Made by a program: the position numbers and the translations under genes
The notes under the pieces: model-generated
Database searches by the model: none
The model's input: only the letters and a program-made list of their open reading frames with translations
What the model was told of the DNA's origin: nothing
Shown: positions 43,756 to 52,524 of the stretch, piece by piece
How the letters are laid out: each line of letters opens with the position of its first letter
Position numbering within the stretch: position 1 is the stretch's first letter
Source: Myxococcus landrumus
Lineage (GTDB): Bacteria > Myxococcota > Myxococcia > Myxococcales > Myxococcaceae
Reading direction: 5' to 3'
NCBI RefSeq assembly: GCF_017301635.1
Contig: NZ_CP071091.1
Location: 4,538,001 to 4,602,000 of the forward strand
DNA: 64,000 nucleotides

Positions 43756-45045
43756 ATGCACAAAGCCATCATCGTGGGCGGGGGACTGGCGGGCAGCCTG
43801 ACCGCCATCTATCTCGCGCGGCGTGGGTACGACGTTCGTGTCGTCGAAAAGAGGAAAGACCCCCTGCGGAACAGCGCCTCCTCCCTGGAGATGCCCAGCT
43901 CGCGCGCCATCGGCGTCACCATGACCGTCCGGGGCATCAAGGCGGTCCTGAAGGCAGGGGTTGACCCACAGGAGCTGGAGCAATGTGGCGAGCCCATCGC
44001 CGGCATGGCCTTCTCCATAGGCGGAAAGTACAAGGTTCGCGAGCTCACTCCGCTCGAGGGGATGTCCCCCCTGTCCCTGAATCGACTGGCGTTCCAGAAG
44101 CTGTTGAACACGCACGCCACCCAGCACGGCGTGAAGTATGACTTCGAATGTCGATGCCTGGGCGTCGACCTGGAGAAGAAGTCCGTCCTCGTCCAAGCCA
44201 AGGACGGCGGGGTCCATCACCATCCCGGGGATTTGATTATCGGGGCGGATGGCGCGCACTCCGCGGTGCGCCAGTCCATGCAGAGCAGCTCACGGCGCTT
44301 CGAATTCAAACAGACCTTCTTCCGTCACGGATACAAGACGCTGGTCCTGTCCAATGCCGCGGAACTGGGCTACCGGAAGGACCTGCTGTACTTCTTTGGA
44401 ATGGACTCCAAGGGGCTGTTCGCCGGTCGTGCGGCAACCATCCCAGGGGACAGCATCAGCTTCGCGATTTGCCTGCCCTACGCGGGCCCCCTCAGCCTGG
44501 CGACAACCGATGGAGACACCCTGCGCGCCTTCTTCAACCATTACTTCGGCGGCCTGCCGCTCGCCCGCAGGCAGGAGATGCTGGAACAGTTCATGACCTT
44601 GCCCAGCAACGACCTCGTCAACGTTCGCTCCAGCACCTTTCACCATCGAGGGAACGCCTTGCTGCTGGGTGATGCGGCCCATGCCACCGCGCCCTTCCTG
44701 GGCCAAGGGATGAACATGGCACTGGAAGATGCCTATGTCCTCTCCACCCTGCTGGACAAGCACGCCCATGACCTGGACGCAGCGCTCCCGGAGTTCACCC
44801 GCCAGCGCAAGGTGCAGGCGGATGCCATGCAGGACATGTCCATCGCGAACTACGAGGTGCTGAGCAACCCCCGCTTCATCTTCTTCATGCGGGTCCAATA
44901 CGCGCGCTACATGCATCAGAAGTTCCCGAACCTCTATCCACCGGACATGGCGGAGAAGCTGTATTTCGACTCAATGCCCTACGACGAACTGCAACGAATC
45001 CAGAGGAAGCAGAACGTCTGGTACAGGCTCGGCCGAATGAACTAG
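43756..45045 (+). CDS. vioC: VioC: FAD-dependent monooxygenase (late violacein hydroxylase)
   Basis: VioC hydroxylates prodeoxyviolacein or proviolacein at the oxindole ring. The 429-aa length equals that of Chromobacterium VioC, and identity is striking along the whole chain: AIIVGGGLAGSLTAIYLARRGY (FAD GxGxxG, residues 8-13), PLSLNRLAFQKLLN, FFRHGYKTLVL, LLLGDAAHATAPFLGQGMN and the end, RKQNVWYRLGRMN. These features identify VioC rather than VioD, which is shorter (~373 aa) and differs in sequence. The ATG abuts the vioB stop (TGAATG), so translational coupling is likely. A 76-nt gap, the usual place of vioD, follows. Confidence 0.96.
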   Translation: MHKAIIVGGGLAGSLTAIYLARRGYDVRVVEKRKDPLRNSASSLEMPSSRAIGVTMTVRGIKAVLKAGVDPQELEQCGEPIAGMAFSIGGKYKVRELTPLEGMSPLSLNRLAFQKLLNTHATQHGVKYDFECRCLGVDLEKKSVLVQAKDGGVHHHPGDLIIGADGAHSAVRQSMQSSSRRFEFKQTFFRHGYKTLVLSNAAELGYRKDLLYFFGMDSKGLFAGRAATIPGDSISFAICLPYAGPLSLATTDGDTLRAFFNHYFGGLPLARRQEMLEQFMTLPSNDLVNVRSSTFHHRGNALLLGDAAHATAPFLGQGMNMALEDAYVLSTLLDKHAHDLDAALPEFTRQRKVQADAMQDMSIANYEVLSNPRFIFFMRVQYARYMHQKFPNLYPPDMAEKLYFDSMPYDELQRIQRKQNVWYRLGRMN

Positions 45046-45121
45046 CCGACCACCTCTTTCCCGGGTTCGACGGCGCGGTGCCCGAGGTCCTGGCCCCGCT
45101 CTGGAGAGACAAGGCCCTGTC
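45046..45121 (+). pseudogene. Possible remnant of the vioD 3' end between vioC and vioE
   Basis: In known operons vioD lies exactly between vioC and vioE. Here only 76 nt remain. The frame starting at 45048 reads DHLFPGFDGAVPEVLAPLWR then DKALS. The pattern F-D...P-E-x-L-A...R..A-L recalls the C-terminus of VioD as I remember it (FDARR..PEALA..LR.AL). The resemblance is short, from memory and could be chance. There is no in-frame stop at the expected place. The RBS of vioE (GGAGAG, 45103-45108) is inside it. Confidence 0.22.
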
Positions 45122-45718
45122 ATGCAAGCCCCTTCCCTTCCGCCGCTCTTGCCGCTCCAGTGGAGCAGCGCCTATGTGTCCTACTGGTCGCCCATGCGCG
45201 GAGATGACCAGCTCACCTCTGGCTACTGCTGGTTCAACTATGCCCGTGAGGTCTGCCGGATTGACGGTCTGTTCAATCCCTGGCCCGAGAAGGAGAAGGG
45301 GTACCAACTCTGGATGTCTGAAGTCGGTGATGTCGCGCGAGGACAGAGCCTCCAGAAGAAAATCGCCTACCGACGCAGCGCCATGCCCGCTGGCGATGGC
45401 CTCTTCGAAGACGTGCTCCCAGAGGAGCTGTCACCGTTCCATGAGCTGTTCCTGCCTCGGGCGGTGTTGATGGATGGGCATGCGCGCCATTCCGGATGGG
45501 CCCCTGTGCTGGGCCAACGGGCGGACGTCTGGACCGTCGACAGGCCGCACAAGGCACCGTTGCGCTTCTACCTCCAGGCCGGAACCAACCTGTTGCTCCG
45601 CATGGTTTCGGGCAGCGACCCGCAGCACGTCTCGGTGCGCGACTTCCCCAGCCTGTCCGTCGAGGACATTCCCGAGAGCATCTTCGCGATGAAGCGCACC
45701 ACCGTCCCCCCTGCATGA
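45122..45718 (+). CDS. vioE: VioE: prodeoxyviolacein synthase
   Basis: VioE turns the VioB product into prodeoxyviolaceinic acid by 1,2-indole migration, without cofactor. The 198-aa product matches the ~191-aa Chromobacterium protein: LPLQWSSAYVSYWSPM, DDQLTSGYCWFNYAREVCRIDGLFNPW, LWMSEVG and VRDFPS. Residues reported important for VioE (Tyr17, Ser19, Asn51/Pro52, Glu66, Arg172 in Chromobacterium numbering) all appear conserved one or a few positions later (Y18, S20 and so on). GGAGAG lies 13 nt upstream. It ends 10 nt before a convergent membrane-protein gene. Confidence 0.95.
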   Translation: MQAPSLPPLLPLQWSSAYVSYWSPMRGDDQLTSGYCWFNYAREVCRIDGLFNPWPEKEKGYQLWMSEVGDVARGQSLQKKIAYRRSAMPAGDGLFEDVLPEELSPFHELFLPRAVLMDGHARHSGWAPVLGQRADVWTVDRPHKAPLRFYLQAGTNLLLRMVSGSDPQHVSVRDFPSLSVEDIPESIFAMKRTTVPPA

Positions 45719-45727
45719 AGGGAAGGT

Positions 45728-46021
45728 TCAGGCCGAGGGAGCCGCGCGACGCCTCGCTCCCGTGACACGGGCAATCAGGGCTGCCACGCCCCACCAGATG
45801 AGCGCCCAGACCAGGACGACCACGCCCCAGCCCAGCACCGACGGCCCCGCCCAGCCGCCCGACTGCGCGGACGAGAGGACCGGGAGCCCCAGGGCGCGCA
45901 GCGGCATCAGCGGCAGGTAGACGGAGCCCGCCAGCGCGGGAGCCAGCTCATCCGGAAGGCCCCAGAGCGCGAGGAAGTGCAGCGCCATCATCACGCCCCA
46001 GGCCAGCCATCGGATTCGCAT
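45728..46021 (-). CDS. Small membrane protein, 97 aa
   Basis: ATG 46021 begins a product with two to three hydrophobic helices (LAWGVMMALHFLALWGL; GSVYLPLMPLRALGLPVL; VLGWGVVVLVWALIWWGVAAL) and a basic C-terminus (RVTGARRRAAPSA). No motif indicates a function. It shares strand with the TPR-like lipoprotein gene upstream, 45 nt away, and is convergent with vioE. Confidence 0.6.
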   Translation of the reverse strand: MRIRWLAWGVMMALHFLALWGLPDELAPALAGSVYLPLMPLRALGLPVLSSAQSGGWAGPSVLGWGVVVLVWALIWWGVAALIARVTGARRRAAPSA

Positions 46022-46066
46022 GGCGGCAGAGCCTCCAGTGCGAGTCCGCGCGAGTCAAGGAGGGCC

Positions 46067-47359
46067 TCAGGGGGTGACGAAGTCTCTCAGGTGCGTCCAC
46101 TCGTCTTCCACGCTCGCGGCCAGCATCGCCTCCCGCAGCGAAGGGAGGGGCCACGCATCGAGCTGGAGCTGCCCGGACGCACTCGCCACCGCCCGCGCTT
46201 CTTCGAGGTCTGTCGTGGCCCGGGCCAGTCTCTCCGAGTCCGCGAGCAGCGTGGCGCCCTCTCGCCTCAGGTTCCGTCCCACCATGCGCTCGACGAGCGT
46301 CGACTCCGCCGCGATGCGCTCGCCCAGCGACCACAGCGCTCGTCCCAACCGCATGCGGTGGTCGGGGGAGAGCGTCTTGCCGGAAGCCTTGGTGACCTGG
46401 AGGAGGAGGAAGGGTCCCTGAAGGCCCAACCCCGTCACCATGGCCGCGAAGGCTCCCGCCGCGGGCTCCGTGACGCCCGCGGACCTCAAGAGTCGCTCCG
46501 CCTCCGCGTAGGACGAGGCAGTGGACGTGGGCCGATAGTCTGGCAGCGCCGCGATGCGCTCCAGTTCTCGGAGCTCCTCCTCGGTCAACGGTGCCTCGGG
46601 CTGCTGGCGCGGCTCCATCAGGAGCACCAGGGCCCGCTGCATCTCCGTCGGTTCCACCTCCGCGAACCGACGCAGTCGCGTCCGCAGCGCTTCGCGGTGT
46701 TCCGCCGGCTGCGTGTCACGCGGGAAGTACTCCAGGGCGGGCAGCAGCAACCGGGGGTCCTGGACGTCCTCGAGATGGGCGGACAGCCAGCGTCGCGACT
46801 CGTCATCGAGGCTGGCGCCCGCGAGCGCGAGCATCCAGCGGACCTCGGCCCGGTCTGTCCGCGCCCAGGCGCCCTCCAACGGCGCCACGAGCTTGTCCCA
46901 GAGGGCCATCCCCCCGAACAGCCCCGGGTCCTCGAACATCGGCCGGCCCGCGCTCGCCCATGCCCCCACGAAGGCGTCTCGCCAGCTCTCCGTCGGGTGC
47001 GTGCCTCGCCGGGCAATCAGCGCTTCGAGGATGGGGCCTTCCAGAGTCGTCGGCGCCACCTCACGCAGGCGCTTCCCCATGACAGCGGCCTCCGCCAGCG
47101 AACCCTTCTCCAAGAGGAGACAGGCCTGGGCGAAGAGGGCCCGTGCATCGGTGGGCGCCTCGGCGAGGGCTTGCGAGAGGTGCTTCTGCGCGAGGTCGAA
47201 GTCCTTGCGCGCCAGGGCTTCCACCGCACGAGAGACGGGCGTGTCGGGCGGCTCTCCCTCGGTCGCCAGCAACGGCCTGGCTTCGAGCGAATGTCCGCCC
47301 GAGGTGACGCAGGCAGACAGGCACAGGAACAGGAACAGGAGGCAGCGCACGAAGGACAT
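46067..47359 (-). CDS. TPR-like helical-repeat lipoprotein, function unknown
   Basis: ATG 47359 is chosen over GTG 47368, three codons earlier. The 430-aa product starts with a lipoprotein leader (FVRCLLFLFLCLSAC). TPR-like helix pairs follow (PVSRAVEALARKDFDLAQKHLSQALAEAPTDARALFAQACLLLEKGSLAEAAVMGKRL), then a longer helical domain with Leu/Arg/Glu-rich repeats. A periplasmic or outer-membrane scaffold is likely. Family unknown. The gene is followed downstream by the 97-aa membrane protein and is 114 nt past the end of the upstream Cys-rich lipoprotein gene, from which a strong hairpin separates it. Confidence 0.75.
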   Translation of the reverse strand: MSFVRCLLFLFLCLSACVTSGGHSLEARPLLATEGEPPDTPVSRAVEALARKDFDLAQKHLSQALAEAPTDARALFAQACLLLEKGSLAEAAVMGKRLREVAPTTLEGPILEALIARRGTHPTESWRDAFVGAWASAGRPMFEDPGLFGGMALWDKLVAPLEGAWARTDRAEVRWMLALAGASLDDESRRWLSAHLEDVQDPRLLLPALEYFPRDTQPAEHREALRTRLRRFAEVEPTEMQRALVLLMEPRQQPEAPLTEEELRELERIAALPDYRPTSTASSYAEAERLLRSAGVTEPAAGAFAAMVTGLGLQGPFLLLQVTKASGKTLSPDHRMRLGRALWSLGERIAAESTLVERMVGRNLRREGATLLADSERLARATTDLEEARAVASASGQLQLDAWPLPSLREAMLAASVEDEWTHLRDFVTP

Positions 47360-47416
47360 GAAGGTCACAGCCTATCCGAAGGCCTCGGGGTGCATCGCGT
47401 CCCAGGACCACCTCCA

Positions 47417-47453
47417 GATGCGCGCCTCCCCGGTCGAGCGGGAGGCGCGCATC
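47417..47453 (-). terminator. Strong terminator hairpin of the 796-aa lipoprotein gene
   Basis: GATGCGCGCCTCCC (47417-47430) pairs perfectly with GGGAGGCGCGCATC (47440-47453), a 14-bp stem with a 9-nt loop, 20 nt past the stop on the minus strand. There is no T-tract. Confidence 0.7.
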
Positions 47454-47473
47454 CGCGACGTCAGGACATCAGG

Positions 47474-49864
47474 TCAGTACACCACCACCGAGGCGTAGAC
47501 GCTGGTGCCGCTCGAGTAGGCCACCAGCGCGCCGCCGTTCGACGGGAGCGCGGCGACCACGGGCGAGACGCCCGCCCCCACCGTCCTGGCATCCGCGGCC
47601 AGAATCGCCGGGGCCCCCACGAGCATCCGGTCCAACTGGACGTTGCCCGTCCCTCGCTGGGAGACGACGTAGGCGTTGCCGAGCGCGTCCGAATCGATGG
47701 CCCGGATGGGAGCGGGGGCCACGTCCGTGGGAAGCCCCGGCACCTGCGTGCTCGTCCCCGGCGCGGACATGGGGATGACATCGATGTTGTCATCCCCGAA
47801 GGAGCCCGTGGTGTAGATGAACCCGTTGGAGCCCGTCCAGTCCGAGTAGAAGGCCCGCCCCGGAGGCGAGCTCTGCGGACCGAAGGTGGTTCCCTGGTCG
47901 GTGCTGCGGCGGATGCGGAACGAAGGGTCATCGCTCACCGAGAAGACATCGCCGCTGATCTTGTCCACGAGGACGTCGAAGAAGGCGTTGTTCTGGTCCA
48001 CGTCCGTCACGGTGAAGTCGTTCGCGCCTCGCGCGAAGTTCCGGAGGATGCGCACGCCCGCGCTGCCTCGCGAGGCGGAGATGTAGAGCGCGTCTCCATT
48101 CGAATCCATGCTGATGGTGGGATTGGGCACCCCACTGAGGACTCGCGGCGCCTCCCAGGTCGCCCCCGCGTCAACGGTCCGGGTGAAGATGAGCGCGCCG
48201 GCGCTGGTGGCCGCGACGTAGGCGACTCCGGTGGGGCCCCCTTCGATGGCGACCTCCGCCACATTGGTGATGCCCAGGGACGTAGGACCCACCCAGGTAT
48301 GTCCACGGTCCACGCTCACGCTGACATGGACGACGCCACCGCACTTCATGACGACGTAGAAACGCCCCAGTGCATCCACCGCCACCTTGCGCCCCGAGTT
48401 CGAATGGTCCGTGGCGCAGTTCAGCGTCCCGCTGACGAGCGTGGGGGGAATGTTCGTGAACGCGTCCAGCTGGCACGCATCGTCACAGCCATCCCCCGGG
48501 GTCGTGCCGCCATCGTCGCACTGCTCTCCCGCCGCGCTGTCGACCAGGCCGTCGCCGCACACCTCCACGCCCCGGCAGTCCGCCCGGCAGCCATCGCCCG
48601 CGGTGCGGTTGCCGTCATCACACACCTCACCCGAGTCGAGGTAGCCGTCGCCACAGACCGGCGGCCCCCGGACGGTGATGGTGATGGTGGCGGTGTTGGA
48701 GTCCGCCGCGCCGTCGTTCGCCACGAAGGTGAACTGGTCCGCGCCCTGGAAGTCGGCGGTCGGCGTGTAGAGCACCTGCGCGCCCGTCCCGGACAGCGTC
48801 CCGTGCGCGGGCGCCGTCGCGGTGTACGTGAGCGCATCCCCTTCCACATCCGTGGCCACCAGCGTGATGGGCGTCGACGTGTTGAAGCTCACCGTCACCG
48901 AGGCGGAGGCCGCCACGGGCGCGTCATTGACCGGAGTCACCGTGACCGAGACGGTGGCCGTCGCCTGCTTCTTGCCGTCGGAGACCGTGACCTGGAAGGA
49001 GTCCGCGCCGTGGTAGTTCGCGTTCGGGGTGTACGTCACCGACGCCCCCGCGAGCGCGAGCGTGCCGTGGGCCGGCGTGGTGTAGGAGTAGGTCAGCGTG
49101 TCGCCATCCGGGTCCGCCGCGGTGATGGAGATGACGACCGGGGTGTCCTCGGGAGTGGTCGCCTGGGCGGGGTCGACGGTGGGCGCGCGGTTGTTGTCAC
49201 AGACGCTCGGCTCGCCGGTGCAGGTGTAGCCCGGCTCCACCTGGCAGACGCTGTTGCAGCCGTCTCCGGAGAGCTGGTTGCCGTCGTCACATATCTCGGC
49301 CCCCCCCAGCTTCCCGTCGCCACAGATGGGACGCAGCGAGGTCTCCACCGCATCCACCAGGTAGACGGCGAGCAGCGAGCCCTTCAGCCGCACATAGCGA
49401 TAGGGCACGTTCCCTGAGTAGGTCGCCACCGCCACGTGGGTGCCCAGCCCCAGCTCCACCAGGTGCAGCGGGCTGGAGCCGATGTACGTCCCATCCGCCT
49501 TCAGGAAGTCCACCGTGGCCACCAGCGCCAACGAGAGCCCCTGATAGTAGACGCGGAGGTCGCCCGTCCCTTCCTCGCCCTGGCCCAGGTCCAGCACCAG
49601 CGCCGAGTTGAGCAGGCTCAGCAGGGTCGCGGCCCGACCGTCCGGAGCGCCCACCGCCGCGCTCGCGTTGAGCACCGTCGCCGTGGTGCCAGACGCCACC
49701 GCGTCCGCATACGGGTCCCACGTCAGCGAGGCCCCCTGATGCCCCAGCGTCTCTTCATCCGCTTGCGGCTTCCCATCCTCGGACGCAATGCCACACGCGC
49801 TCAACGACAAGGCCAGCGTCAAACCCAGGCCCCAAGACCACAACAAACCCGAACGGCTCTGCAT
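47474..49864 (-). CDS. Cadherin-like, Cys-rich-repeat surface lipoprotein with BNR-like domain
   Basis: ATG 49864 gives 796 aa starting with a lipoprotein signal ([13 protein letters not shown]). Next come a discoidin-like sandwich, a Cys-rich DUF4215-type repeat ([27 protein letters not shown]), two cadherin-like Ig domains ([51 protein letters not shown]), two more Cys-rich repeats ([16 protein letters not shown]...; [18 protein letters not shown]) and a C-terminal ~350-residue BNR/sialidase-like propeller ([31 protein letters not shown]). Such mosaics are frequent in myxobacterial cell-surface proteins. The propeller lacks an obvious sialidase active site, so a binding or adhesion role is more likely than catalysis. 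Confidence 0.85.
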   Translation of the reverse strand: MQSRSGLLWSWGLGLTLALSLSACGIASEDGKPQADEETLGHQGASLTWDPYADAVASGTTATVLNASAAVGAPDGRAATLLSLLNSALVLDLGQGEEGTGDLRVYYQGLSLALVATVDFLKADGTYIGSSPLHLVELGLGTHVAVATYSGNVPYRYVRLKGSLLAVYLVDAVETSLRPICGDGKLGGAEICDDGNQLSGDGCNSVCQVEPGYTCTGEPSVCDNNRAPTVDPAQATTPEDTPVVISITAADPDGDTLTYSYTTPAHGTLALAGASVTYTPNANYHGADSFQVTVSDGKKQATATVSVTVTPVNDAPVAASASVTVSFNTSTPITLVATDVEGDALTYTATAPAHGTLSGTGAQVLYTPTADFQGADQFTFVANDGAADSNTATITITVRGPPVCGDGYLDSGEVCDDGNRTAGDGCRADCRGVEVCGDGLVDSAAGEQCDDGGTTPGDGCDDACQLDAFTNIPPTLVSGTLNCATDHSNSGRKVAVDALGRFYVVMKCGGVVHVSVSVDRGHTWVGPTSLGITNVAEVAIEGGPTGVAYVAATSAGALIFTRTVDAGATWEAPRVLSGVPNPTISMDSNGDALYISASRGSAGVRILRNFARGANDFTVTDVDQNNAFFDVLVDKISGDVFSVSDDPSFRIRRSTDQGTTFGPQSSPPGRAFYSDWTGSNGFIYTTGSFGDDNIDVIPMSAPGTSTQVPGLPTDVAPAPIRAIDSDALGNAYVVSQRGTGNVQLDRMLVGAPAILAADARTVGAGVSPVVAALPSNGGALVAYSSGTSVYASVVVY

Positions 49865-50270
49865 TGAGTGACTCCCCCCGAGGAGCAGATTGAAGCCCGG
49901 AATGGACTGTCCCCCTCGTGGAATGAACGACACTACTCCTCACTTCCGACGGATATCCGCGCAACACAAGCAGAACCAACGTCCTCTGGCTATCGACAGA
50001 CACGCGCTCGAGGACCCTCGACAAGAAGTCCATGGCATGTCTTGGAAATCGACGGGAGAGTGCTGGGTAGGGGCACACCCAGGACCGCCCCACAGCAGAC
50101 CCAGTCCCCTTACACAGACATCAATAATGTCCACAATTGGAGGTATCGCGGGCCGGCCCCCCCCAGAGACACCGAGAGTGTCGAGACGTGTCTCACGGTT
50201 GACATCACCCGGAGGCTCGCCCAGTGTCGCGGCGGTGAAGCCACGTGTTTCGAAGGTGCCGACGGGTCCG
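49865..50270. other. Divergent intergenic region between the Cys-rich lipoprotein and the DUF4240 gene
   Basis: These 406 nt contain no convincing gene, though a frame is open through part of it in line with DUF4240. There are a 5-bp inverted repeat GAGAC-GT-GTCTC at 50183-50194 and a TTGACA at 50199-50204 without a clear -10. An ATG at 50127 could extend the DUF4240 protein but has no ribosome site. Confidence 0.4.
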
Positions 50271-50792
50271 ATGAGCGAAGAGGTGTTCTGGGACCTCATC
50301 GGGCGGTTCAACTGGAAGAAGTCCGGTGACGACGAGGCGGTGCTGCGCCCGGCCGTCACCGCGCTGTCGAAGATGGAGGTCGAGGACATCTTCGCCTTCG
50401 ACGACATCCTGGCGGCGAAGCTCTACGCGCTCGACACGCGCGAAATCTGTCGCGGGACGTATCGGGGGACGCTCGACCCCGACGATGGCGAGCAGTACAT
50501 CTCGGCGGACGACTTCCTGTACTGCCGGTGCGTCATCGTCGCCAACGGGAAGGGCCTGTTCGAGCAGTCCCTCGCCAACCCCATGGGTGTGCCCCAGGAG
50601 ATGGAGTTCGAGGCGCTCCTGACGGTCGCGAGCGCCGCCTTCGAGAAGAAGACGGGGGAGGAGTACGACCACGTCACCCCGCTCTCCTGGGAGAGCTTCA
50701 GCAACAAGGAAGGCTGGAAGCCGACGTCCGCGACGCGCCCCGGTCCGTACACGAGCGAGGCGGTCCCTCCTGGCAACAGGCGCCCCTCCTGA
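50271..50792 (+). CDS. DUF4240-family protein
   Basis: ATG 50271 starts at the family-typical MSEEVFWDLIGRF; the frame is open upstream but unsupported. The 173-aa product shows the DUF4240 layout: EDIFAFDDILAAKLYALDTREICRG, DDFLYCRCVIVANGKGLFEQSLANP and EMEFEALLTVASAAFEKKTGEEYDH. There is no signal or membrane segment. The family occurs in many bacteria and its function is unknown. It is convergent with the PhnA/YjdM gene, 11 nt apart. Confidence 0.8.
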   Translation: MSEEVFWDLIGRFNWKKSGDDEAVLRPAVTALSKMEVEDIFAFDDILAAKLYALDTREICRGTYRGTLDPDDGEQYISADDFLYCRCVIVANGKGLFEQSLANPMGVPQEMEFEALLTVASAAFEKKTGEEYDHVTPLSWESFSNKEGWKPTSATRPGPYTSEAVPPGNRRPS

Positions 50793-50803
50793 GGGCCCGG
50801 CGC

Positions 50804-51148
50804 CTACGCCTTCTTCACGAACTCCGACTTGAGCCCCATGGCACCGATGCCGTCGATCTTGCAGTCGATGTCGTGGTCGCCGTCGACCAGGCGGATGCTC
50901 CGGACCTTGGTGCCGACCTTCACCACCGTCGACGAGCCCTTGACCTTCAGGTCCTTGATGACGGTGACGCTGTCGCCGTCCTGGAGCAGGGTGCCGTAGG
51001 CGTCGCGCACCTCGCGCTTGTCCTCCCCCGGCTCGGCGGCGGCGGCGACGGTCGACCACTCATGCGCGCACTCCGGGCAGACGAAGAGGCTCCCGTCCTC
51101 ATACGTGTAGGCGGAGCTGCACTTCGGGCAAGGAGGGAGGGCGCTCAT
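50804..51148 (-). CDS. yjdM: PhnA/YjdM family zinc-ribbon protein
   Basis: ATG 51148 has GGAG upstream; an earlier start would add an unrelated tail. The 114-aa product has an N-terminal zinc ribbon (C7-x2-C10, C24-x2-C27 in CPKC and CPEC) and the family core [34 protein letters not shown] and [21 protein letters not shown]. The protein was once linked to phosphonate use (PhnA), but the present family role is unclear. There are no phosphonate genes here. Confidence 0.92.
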   Translation of the reverse strand: MSALPPCPKCSSAYTYEDGSLFVCPECAHEWSTVAAAAEPGEDKREVRDAYGTLLQDGDSVTVIKDLKVKGSSTVVKVGTKVRSIRLVDGDHDIDCKIDGIGAMGLKSEFVKKA

Positions 51149-51255
51149 GTCGGCTCCAGAAGAGGGAGAGGCGGAGGCATATACCGGAAGGCAGGGCCTG
51201 CCTGTCCTGGATTCGCCCACTGCCGATTCCCAGCATCGCGCCTGATGAACAGCCG

Positions 51256-52491
51256 TCAGGGGCCGGCGTCGTACTGGTCCGGGATGGGCCGCCCCTGCTC
51301 ATCCAGCACGGGCCCCTCCACGTGTGAACCGCACGGCACCGGGCCCATGGGCGCGACGGGCGCCAGGAACATGGGCTGAATCAGCCACGTCCCCTGCCAG
51401 TTCGCCAATGCATTGCACATGAGGCGTCGCTTGTTGCGCCGGATGACCAGCTTGAGCCCCACGGCATCCTGGAGCATGGCCACATCCGTGTCCGAGTCAC
51501 CCGCGGCGAACAGGGGCCTCGACGCGGGGTCCTCCGCGCGCCGCGACTGCGCCTCGGCGGGCAGCCCGAAGACGCGCTTGTTGATCCAACAGCGCTTGCC
51601 CTCGTCATAGGTCATCAGGGTGTCCTGCCCATCGGGGACAGGACCGCAGCCCTCGAACACCGGCTGCGCCCGCCCTTCCACATAGACATTGCGGATGCCG
51701 ATGACCTGGTGCGCGGGAACACCCAACTGGGCCGCCACCACCTCGACAGCGGGCTGTGGCGAGGCGCTGACCACCCACACCTCGAACCCGTTCGCGTGCA
51801 TCGCTTCAATCAAGTCGCGCTGGGCGTCGTAGACCCGGATGGAGGAAGCAAGCTCGTGCCCGGCGATGCGACGCTTCGCGCCGACCGGCTCGACCAGCGC
51901 CACGGCGAGGGCCTCCGACGCCAGCTCGCGGAGCCGGGAGGGCGTGTGCCCCGCGAGCAACTGGGCCGCCCACGCATAGGAGGCATTGAGCGTGGCCGTG
52001 GTGGTCCGCCGCCAGGCCTGGACCCCCTCCGGCGTCTTCCCTTCCAGATAGATGCCCAGCACGGCGGAAGCACAGCGCACATGTTGACGCGTGAGCAGCC
52101 GTCCCTCCGGACCGACGGCGCCGGCACACGCCCCCGAGAGCGCCTGGACCGCCCCGTCCGTCAAATGGCTGCTGGTCCGCCGCCAGTCTCCCTCAGGTGG
52201 AGCGTGGAGCTCGTCATGCTCCACCATCCACGACATCAGCGCGTCGCCGACGTCGTTCTTGATGAGCGTGTTGTCCAGGTCGAAGACGGCCACCGGACGT
52301 CGGCGGGGATTGTACGAGGGGCTGGAGCGCCCATGCTCCGTCAACAGCGCATCCAGCCGCGCCCGGACCTCCGGACGCCAGCCGCCTGTGCGTTCGCTGA
52401 GCAGCCTTGGCGGGCCTGCGCGAACGTGACCTGTCTGTCCCGAGCAGGCGGTGAACCCGAGGGCCAACAGCAGCCAGAGGAATCGGAGCAT
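51256..52491 (-). CDS. HAD-superfamily phosphatase-like lipoprotein
   Basis: The 411-aa product begins with a lipoprotein leader ([15 protein letters not shown]). HAD motif I is VFDLDNTLI (nucleophile Asp and +2 Asp) near residue 70. Motif II is the Ser in [10 protein letters not shown], and motif IV is in [14 protein letters not shown] helical cap lies between motifs I and II. These features match PSP/SerB-like HAD phosphatases. Exported HADs often act on small phospho-esters. The substrate is unknown. The next gene upstream on the same strand is the GH5 enzyme, ending 33 nt before its start. Confidence 0.88.
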   Translation of the reverse strand: MLRFLWLLLALGFTACSGQTGHVRAGPPRLLSERTGGWRPEVRARLDALLTEHGRSSPSYNPRRRPVAVFDLDNTLIKNDVGDALMSWMVEHDELHAPPEGDWRRTSSHLTDGAVQALSGACAGAVGPEGRLLTRQHVRCASAVLGIYLEGKTPEGVQAWRRTTTATLNASYAWAAQLLAGHTPSRLRELASEALAVALVEPVGAKRRIAGHELASSIRVYDAQRDLIEAMHANGFEVWVVSASPQPAVEVVAAQLGVPAHQVIGIRNVYVEGRAQPVFEGCGPVPDGQDTLMTYDEGKRCWINKRVFGLPAEAQSRRAEDPASRPLFAAGDSDTDVAMLQDAVGLKLVIRRNKRRLMCNALANWQGTWLIQPMFLAPVAPMGPVPCGSHVEGPVLDEQGRPIPDQYDAGP

Positions 52492-52524
52492 GGGCCAGCA
52501 GTCCTCCGCATCGAGGCCATTCGC

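Noticed and set aside
45977..49417. Open frame of 1146 codons on the plus strand
   Set aside because: It is antisense to the TPR-like and Cys-rich lipoproteins, with Arg/His-rich low-complexity sequence and no motif.
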